From Hofstenia miamia (taxonomy: Eukaryota > Xenacoelomorpha > Acoela), in the NCBI GenBank assembly GCA_004352715.1, contig SCFE01000036.1, forward strand, positions 1,995,895 to 2,059,894: a stretch of 64,000 nucleotides of DNA. The letters are read 5' to 3'. Position numbers and translations under genes: made by a program. Below the pieces are notes generated by a model that saw only the letters and a program-made list of their open reading frames with translations, was not told the origin of the DNA and made no database searches. Positions 57,620 to 64,000 of the stretch are shown one piece after another (the stretch's first letter is position 1; every line of letters begins with the position of its first letter).

Positions 57620-60400
57620 ACAATATATAGACCCAAAACCTAAAAACACAAAGTTTTCTTAAAAACATCGACCTTACCGATAAAATCCTTAACATATTTC
57701 TGATTCTTTTTGGTAATACAAAAATGTATTTTTTTGAACTTCTAGTTTACTTCCACTACGTTTTTAGAGGACAAATCTTTTGAAAACTTAGTGGCTTTCC
57801 AAGAGACCACACGTACACATTGCAACAGTTGCTAATATTTATATTTAGTAATTTATAATAGTCCTTGGCAGCAATTATTTAAAAAACTTCTTCAAACCCT
57901 TTTATTACAATACAATGCAGCTTAGTACCAGCGTTGAGGTTTGTGCAAGAACCAGAACAAGAGAATAACAATTACAATAATGTAGAGAGAAAGTAGAGAA
58001 GTGAAAGGGGTACATAACATATATGACTTTTGATAAAGATTGAAAACTTGTGGCTTTAAAGGGATATTTTATTAGAGCTGTACGCTAATACCTATTAAGT
58101 AGATAGCCGGAAGCTAAAATACCTCGGAGGTGTATAAACCAGCCAACAATTTTGTTTCACAACCCGGTTCACATAATTGAGTTTGCAGCTTAGATAGTTA
58201 GGTCTACAACGTTTTGTCAATATATTTATGACAAAATTTTGAGTGCTAGTCAGTCTTTTATTGCACTGCACTCTTAAAAGATGTCATTTTTTCTATTCTT
58301 CTTCAAATGTAATCTTAAGAAATTTATTAAGTTTTCGAAAATATTATTTCTTAGAAACTGTCAAAAATATTCCACTAATGCTTGGTCCGCCGTCCAACTC
58401 GGCTTCAGCTCTGCTTACGTCACGCCAAAGATGAACGTGGGCCGGTATTGAGCCAAAACGTCAAAAATAATATACTATTATGCAATAGTGCACGCAAATC
58501 ATGGCTAACAAAAGAGACGCAACTTGTTCACCTGCGACCCGAGTGACCTATCACCTTAGTGACCCGTGCCCCAAAATTTTAATAAGATGTAAATAACAAC
58601 AAAAACAAACATATTGATTGGCTTAGCTAAATAAATTTCCCTTAGGTTTTTTGTGTGAGGAATCTAGAGAAATATGAATAAATATTATTACCTAGAAAAA
58701 CGTATTATTATGTTAGTCTTTTAGTGTTAGTGACAAATGAAACATTTAAGTATTAATTTCGTTTACTGAATAGCTACCCGATTGATCATTGACACCAAAT
58801 GACCATACTCAGTTGAAAAATATTTTCTGCTAAAGTTTATGTTATTAAAAATACATTCGAGCAACTTTCGAAGTCAGTAATTATCTAGTGCTACCTATTT
58901 GAGGAATATATTTCTAGTTTAAACCACCTAGGAAAAAGTTATATCAAATTGCGGAGCTGAATTCTCAGCAAATCATGGGTTGATAATAATAATTACCAAA
59001 AATACACAGTTCTGCCAAAACCCAATCTGAATATTTAAAAAAATCTGTCACTTGTGAAACTAAGGAAAATAAAATACAAACCCCCAGAGAGCAGAGCTAC
59101 AAGTTGCTACAGCATGTATATTGTAAGCTATTGTAAACACAGAAACACTTCGTTTTATAAGGCCAATGTAATTGAATTCAAAGGCAAAGTCAACAATATA
59201 TTCAAAGCAAAAGTCATTGAACAGGAACAATCAAATAGCGTTTTTTAAAAATCTTACGACCGCTAAGTTTACCTAGTCACTTTCAAAAACCAAAAAACGT
59301 AAAAATAATCTAATTCATAACCACAATTCGAAAAGGGTGAAACAAAATAACTTCTCTCGAAACTTTTAACAACAAATTACATAACTAACCTGCTTTGGCT
59401 ACAAGGTATACACACAAATTTATGGTGAGTCATACCTTACCACTGGATGTAGGTGCAGTTCGAAATAAAGTTCCAAGAATGATTTGTCTGTTTCTGGCTC
59501 TCGCTCATTAACTACGTTCTTTTATCACAGAATAGTTATCTTTCGTTCGACTTCACAAAAGATGATTAAAGACACATATTTTTTAATTTGCTTCGTTTAG
59601 ATGCAGAGGAAAGGCAGAAGCGGGCTGTTACATTTTAGCGCCGTCCGATCGACAGCCCAGGACTTTCTCAAATATTGGCCCGCTCCAACTCGGGCAAGGT
59701 TCGCAATTTAATTTAATGTATGGAAAAACAACATATACTGTTTTTGCAAGATTAGCTAAGAATTGTGGAACATAATTCAATACATAAGTAATATATTTTA
59801 ATCCCAGTTCGGTTCACAGCCCGCCACATTTTGGCTGAGTCAGAGAAAACATCTTGCTGGGACCGCCTCACTTTCCACACTTGATGCAGTTTTCATTTTT
59901 CATTATTGATCCAGCGATAGATACATCACGGCCGTGGATACATATAAGTAATCTAGTGAGGTTTATAAGAGATGCCTTAAACTTTGTTGCTACCCGGTTT
60001 TCATTGTAATGCATACGTAAAAATAGGTATTTCACCTTCTCAATTCTTTCCATAAATGGCCATTTTCACCTACTTTAACAGCTTAATGCTAATTTGACCC
60101 ACTATTGCACCACTCAACTTCAATTGTTTCATTTAGAACCAAGTGTAAAAACTGTTTGAAGTGGATGGAATAACGTTTTGCAACAATTCAAAGTTTGCAT
60201 TGATGAAGAAATGAATGCTTTGTAGAGAATTCATGTGTTTTTGCCATCATTACATCTATTGAAAGATTTTCACTGTACTTAAAACGAGAAAACATATTCT
60301 GCATACACAAGTGTCAAAACTTGGAAATTTTTGATCATACGTTTGGCCAGATCCTCAAACAATTTCACTGAATTTGGAAATCTTTGATATTGGCACATCT
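57620..60400. other. Intergenic sequence with two GC-richer patches
   Basis: 58380-58570 (GTCCGCCGTCCAACTCGG; GACCCGAGTGACC) and 59605-59885 (AAGCGGGCTG; GGCCCGCTCC; CAGCCCGCC) stand out from AT-rich DNA. The second may be a degraded hAT element with imperfect ends CAGAGGAAAGG and, minus strand, CAAGTGTGGAAAG. No coding frame is supported. Confidence 0.4.
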
Positions 60401-60412
60401 ATGGGTCTGTGC

Positions 60413-60719
60413 TAGAGAGGGACATCGCGTACCCGATTAAACCCGACGCGATTTCGGGTTCGGATATCAAATGGTCGGGTTCGCGTACAAAGATTAGATT
60501 GATTATTAAAAAATAACTGATGTTAATCACTGCTTCATTTGAGAAAGATCCAAGACGTTAAGTAACATCAATGAATTGCTGTTTCCCCTATCATTTAATT
60601 CGACAGAGATCCATAACGTCAAACCAAAATCAACATTTCGGGTCGGGTTGGGTTCCGGTAGTAAATATTCCGACTGGATCAGGTTCTGGTCCATGTTTAC
60701 CTCATATTGTCACTCTTTA
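60413..60719. mobile_element. Non-autonomous hAT element D (307 bp), 8-bp target duplication
   Basis: Left end TAGAGAGGGACATCGCGTAC; right end, on the minus strand, TAAAGAGTGACAATATGAGG. Perfect 8-bp duplications GTCTGTGC lie at 60405-60412 and 60720-60727. Subterminal CGGGT-type words (GACGCGATTTCGGGTTCGG and TTTCGGGTCGGGTTGGG) match the style of the other hAT elements in the window. Non-coding. Confidence 0.85.
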
Positions 60720-60837
60720 GTCTGTGCGCTCTTATGTAGTGTTGAAGATTGTTCCTGTGCCTGATGTGCATGAACATATCAATTACTTTGTGTAGCATAA
60801 ATTCTAATTCTTCTCTTGCCTTATGTCATATAAATCA

Positions 60838-60942
60838 CCCAAGCGTAGTTCAGGCGCTCCGTCCCATCCTAGACGAAGTTAAAGTCAACGAACGAGAAAA
60901 TTCTCTCTTGCGTTGCATTCAGGTTTTATATCGTTATAATTT
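60838..60942 (+). other. Candidate host exon, unknown product
   Basis: A short GC-richer stretch, open in one frame, reads V-V-Q-A-L-R-P-I-L-D-E-V-K and then R-E-N-S-L-L-R-C-I-Q. A pyrimidine-rich zone ending AAGCGTAG lies before it and CATTCAG|GTTTTA after it. The amphipathic, charged composition looks like real protein. No family was recognised and no other exon was found. Confidence 0.3.
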
Positions 60943-60959
60943 CGTGAGTTATGTGCATT

Positions 60960-61685
60960 AAAATTTTTTTGAAGCATTTCTTGAGTGAAAATGGGATTAT
61001 TTGAATTAGCCTTACTCTATGATTTTTTCTTGCTGCTATTAATGGCCATTTAGGAATCTATTAAGAAGCTTGAATCACATTTACGACCATAATTGTGAGC
61101 ATAGTAGTGTACAGGCTAACATTTAAGTAAACGAAGCTGTGTCGACGATATTTTACCGAATTTCAACTAATTTATTATTTTTACACATTAAAACTTTATT
61201 TATTTTTACCTTAAATACCTTTACAATTAATCATCGCCTAGTGAATAAGGTCTTAGTTGGTCAAAAACCTTACTTTCTCATGTTTTGGGTAGTGTCAGAT
61301 ACAATGAAAATCAACGCTTATTCAATTATAAGAGACAAGGTATATGGGGTGCGGCATAATACAAAGAGCGTATACATACAGGGTAGCACCTAAGATTTTT
61401 TCTATTGCCTGTTCCAGTGTGTGAAATATTTAAGTTACTTAATTGCCGGTTATGGAAGTGTAAGATTCCTTATACATTTTTGCATATCAAATAGTTCTCC
61501 ATTCCCCCACTGTCACTTCACTTTCATGCCTCTGATTTCCTCCTTTTCAATCGTTTACTAACTCGCAATCTGGTCCTTGCTTACTAATCCATCTGCTCCT
61601 ACTTCATCTCCTGTGACTGTCCTCATTGCTAAATCTTGACTTTTATTCATTTGCATTGTTTTGACTTTAAAGACCTAATAAAGTC
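60960..61685. other. AT-rich intergenic sequence, nothing recognised
   Basis: No supported feature up to the TAA tract at 61689. Confidence 0.5.
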
Positions 61686-61688
61686 TCT

Positions 61689-61704
61689 TATTATTATTAT
61701 TATT
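61689..61704. repeat. (TTA)n tail of Dong-like copy 2
   Basis: TTA units directly at the element's 3' end (minus orientation). Confidence 0.9.
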
Positions 61705-61744
61705 TCATTTCTTCTCACAGCTTCATGCTGGTATCCTTCTCAGC

Positions 61745-62957
61745 TCGGGGAACTCACCAGTTCACAGGGAGTCTGAGAGCTTTCCTCATGACTCTAGCTG
61801 TTCCTAACAATGCTGCCTTATGTGCTACTGCTCTTCCCCACTTTGGTACTCCCAACTCCTCCAAGTATCTCTTATGCTTCTTACTCACTGCTCCTAGTGC
61901 TCCTACTACTACCGGGACTACTTCAACTTTCTTTAACTTCCACAGCCTTTCTATTTCCTCTGCCAACTGCCTGTACTTGTCTATCTTCTCTTTCTCCTTG
62001 CTTTCTACATTTCTATCTTTGGTAATGCTATGTCTATCACTGTTCCCAATCGTTTCTCTTTGTCTGCTACTACTATGTCTGGTCTTCGTGCATCTATTAC
62101 CTTGCTTGTCGGGATGTTGAAGTCCCACAGTATCTTAGCCTTCTCATTTTCTATGACGCCCTGTGGCTTGTGCTCATACCACTTGTCTCCTGCTTCTAAC
62201 CCATGCTGCCTGCTCAAACTCCAATGTACCATTTTTCCTACCTTGTCATGCATGAACCTATACTCATTCTGCACCAACTTCTCTCATCCTGCTATCAGAT
62301 GATCTACTTTCACAGACTATACTTATATCTTACCTCTACTCTTCTGTCTATATGTTTCTTCACAAAGTTTGTTCTTATTGCTTGTCCTGTACTGCCATTA
62401 TCAGTGCTTCTGTTTCTCTTTTTAGTCCTGCCTTCTTTAACCACTTGTTGCTCTCTTCTCTGTCACACATTTTTCTGTTTCTCCCGTATTCTCTATGCAT
62501 TTCCTTCTGCCTATACCTTGTTTTTCTCTCTGATTCCATCCAACTCTGGTATTTTGTCTTTCCTTCACTCTCAGTTCTTATCTTCCTTAACACCTTAGTG
62601 ACCTCTAGTAGAGAGCCCCTCGGTTGTGCTTCTACGTATTCCTTTAGCCCTAGTGCTTCTGCCTCTACAGTTTCCTCCACACTTAGCAGTCTTTTCCCCA
62701 CCTTTATGCCTTGCGATGTACAACCTATCAACATCTCCATTTAGGTTGAATGCTCTCCCTGCTGCTAGTATTTTCCTTGTCTCCCTGTTTAGCTCCCTAA
62801 GTTCAATCTTGTTCCACCTAACCCTTCCTGCCGAATATCTCAACACTGGTATTGCCCATGTATTAATTGCTTTTATACTATTCTGCCCATTCAATGCTGA
62901 CTTCTGTAGTACCTTCCTTACTCTCCTCTTATATTCTTTTCTTAGCCTCATCTTCAT
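61745..62957 (-). pseudogene. Thumb, zinc motif and REL endonuclease of Dong/R4-like copy 2
   Basis: Minus-strand frames in order: 62957-62595 (basic thumb M-R-L-R-K-E-Y-K-R-R-V, then A-I-P-V-L-R-Y-S-A-G-R), 62740-62375 (connector), 62277-62005 (H-D-K-V-G...Y-E-H-K-P, then K-I-L-W-D-F-N-I, R-R-P-D-I-V-V-A-D-K, and G-T-V-I-D-I-A-L-P), and 62128-61754 (K-E-K-I-D-K-Y, E-I-E-R-L-W, V-V-V-G-A-L-G). The endonuclease PD...D core is intact, unlike copy 1. The first cysteines of the zinc motif are destroyed by small indels near 62300-62340. At least three frame changes. Confidence 0.82.
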
Positions 62958-62969
62958 TTCCTCATGATC

Positions 62970-63198
62970 TGTTTACTAGTGACTAGTTGTTTGTATGTTT
63001 GTACATATTGTTATTACGCATTGTATATAAGACACACCAAAGCATCTGTAAGTAGAGAAAAAAGTTCAGTTCAATTGTGTTCTCTTGTTACTTAGTTAGA
63101 ATCACTGTTGCTCTAGTAAATGTTTACCTAAGCGACCTTCTGCCTTTACATTAAGTCTCCAGGATAGTTCGCACTATAGCCAACCCAGTGATTCTACA
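62970..63198 (+). mobile_element. Candidate solo LTR or other insertion inside Dong-like copy 2
   Basis: A segment absent from copy 1 begins TGTTTACTAGTGAC and ends GATTCTACA (TG...CA), with TATATAAG near 63025 and CAGTTCAATTGTGTTCTC after it, a promoter-like layout expected of a small LTR. Flanks TGATC and TTATC could be a decayed 5-bp duplication. The missing element sequence means the event was not a simple insertion. Confidence 0.35.
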
Positions 63199-63206
63199 TT
63201 ATCTCT

Positions 63207-63564
63207 AGTCATTGTCACTGCTGCGAACTTTCCTAATCCAAATTCTAACTCTGAACCTCTGCTTGCCTTCTCCAATGTTTCCACTTGCTTCTGCAACGTC
63301 TTCCTTGAACTAGCATACATTTTCAGGTCGTCCATGTACCACAGGTGACTCACTGCTCTACCATTCTTCTCCATCTTATACCCTATGCCTGTCTCCTTTA
63401 ACTTTTCTGTGATAGAGATTAAGCTAACAACAAACAATAGTGGTGCTAAAATGTCTCCTTGGAATATGCCTCGCCTAAACCTCAACCTGTGCACGACTAT
63501 CTCAGTCTGCCACTTTCCCATCTCCTCTCTAGAAACTCAACCAATTTTCGTGAAACTCCATTGG
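63207..63564 (-). pseudogene. RT palm of Dong/R4-like copy 2 (YMDD intact)
   Basis: Minus-strand frame 63521-63210 contains R-R-G-I-F-Q-G-D-I-L-A-P-L-L-F (the RGxxQGDxLSPLLF motif of this clade), T-G-I-G-Y-K-M, and L-W-Y-M-D-D-L-K-M-Y-A with both catalytic Asps, then E-F-G-L-G-K. Upstream, 63564-63521 adds N-G-V-S-R-K-L-V-E-F in a shifted frame. The frame is cut at 63210 by the insertion. The earlier RT motifs are lost to 5' truncation. Confidence 0.8.
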
Positions 63565-63583
63565 TTATTATTATTATTATTAT
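63565..63583. repeat. (TTA)n joining Dong-like copies 2 and 3
   Basis: Six TTA units between the 5' end of copy 2 and the 3' end of copy 3. Confidence 0.9.
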
Positions 63584-64000
63584 CTCTTTCTTCACACAGC
63601 TTCATGCTGGTATACCTCTCAGCTCGGGGAACTCACCAGTTCCCAGGGAGTCTGAGAGCTTTCCTCAGGACTCTAGCTGTTCCTAACAATGCTCCCTTCT
63701 GTGCTACTGCTCCTCCCCACTTTGGTACTCCCAACTCCTCCAAGTATCTCTTATGCTTCTTACTCACTGCTCCTAGTGCTCCTACAACTACCGGGACTAC
63801 TTCAACTTTCTTTAACTTCCACAGCCTTTCTATTTCCTCTGCTAACTCTCTGTACTTGTCTATCTTCTCTTTCTCTTTGCTTTCTACAATTCTGTCCTTT
63901 GGTACTGCTATGTCTATCACTGTTCCTAATCTTTTCTCTTTGTCTACCACTACTATGTCTGGCCTTTTTTTGCTCGTGTGTATGTTGAAATCCCACAGTA
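63584..64000 (-). mobile_element. Dong/R4-like non-LTR retrotransposon, copy 3 (3' end; continues past window)
   Basis: Same 3' UTR and endonuclease C-terminus as copies 1 and 2. The frame 63950-63633 carries V-D-K-E-K-R-L-G-T-V-I-D-I-A-V-P, K-E-K-I-D-K-Y, E-I-E-R-L-W, V-V-V-G-A-L-G and L-P-G-N-W to its stop. It is open for over 100 codons, the best-preserved nuclease tail of the three. A short frame break near 63950 separates it from the upstream H-T-H-E-Q segment. The window ends inside the element. Confidence 0.82.

Larger units (their letters stand above)
61704..63564 (-). mobile_element. Dong/R4-like non-LTR retrotransposon, copy 2, with internal insertion
   Basis: Same 3' end as copies 1 and 3, with a TAA tail at 61689-61704. 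Continuous with copy 1 sequence from 61704 to about 62973 and again from about 63207 to 63564. The interval 62970-63198 is foreign and about 100 bp of element is missing there. The 5' edge at 63564 abuts the TAA tail of copy 3, so the two copies share one microsatellite. Confidence 0.82.

Noticed and set aside
61725-62744. Leu/Ser/Pro-rich plus frames over the Dong-like copies (also 2117-2985 minus and 63689-63988 plus)
   Set aside because: Antisense shadows of the retrotransposon coding strand.
1-64000. CRISPR array, tRNA, rRNA or bacterial-type operon
   Set aside because: No spaced direct repeats, no A/B-box pair with a cloverleaf, and no rRNA-like block was found; organisation is eukaryotic.

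Overview
The window is AT-rich, intergenic, animal-type DNA: one confident protein gene in 64 kb, many TA and TAA microsatellites, scaffold gaps (runs of N and single Ns), and a dense, varied set of mostly decayed transposable elements. The element mix (Dong/R4-like and Jockey/CR1-like non-LTR, Penelope-like, Ty3-type LTR, Tc1-like, hAT, piggyBac-like) and a signal-peptide/single-TM protein point to an invertebrate metazoan. I cannot name the species from sequence alone.

0-15 kb is the most repeat-packed part. A Tc1-like deletion derivative (348-943) sits inside an older transposon-type reading frame. It is followed by a Dong/R4-like non-LTR copy bracketed by (AAT)n (1460-3007), a long-TIR element (3281-4099), an RT fragment (4400-4840), a second TIR element (6731-7634), a three-LTR cluster with a tRNA-Trp-like primer site and a gag-like remnant (7884-11987), an opposite-strand Ty3 RT/RNase H fragment (12011-12440) and a Tc1-like transposase relic (14175-14895).

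15-42 kb is mostly quiet AT-rich sequence. It holds non-autonomous hAT elements with perfect 8-bp target duplications (26902-27456, 28299-28860, 33143-33484), a pentanucleotide satellite near 18.7 kb, a non-LTR RT fragment near 21 kb, a CpG-rich patch near 30.5 kb, and a piggyBac-like element with TTAA flanks (35800-36923).

42.3-43.4 kb carries the one good gene, on the minus strand: an intronless-CDS 315-aa type I membrane protein with signal peptide, four ectodomain cysteines, one TM segment and a Pro/Asn/Ser-rich tail. Its 5' part and upstream flank reappear identically after a single N at 43984, which looks like an assembly artefact and not a true paralogue.

45-64 kb contains a Penelope-like relic (47.1-48.2 kb), a long inverted repeat of about 1 kb (56623-57614), another hAT element (60413-60719), and two more Dong/R4-like copies on the minus strand (61704-63564 and 63584-64000) joined head to tail through a TAA tract. 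All three substantial copies of this element abut TAA repeats, the insertion preference known for Bombyx Dong. No operon, CRISPR array, tRNA or rRNA was seen.
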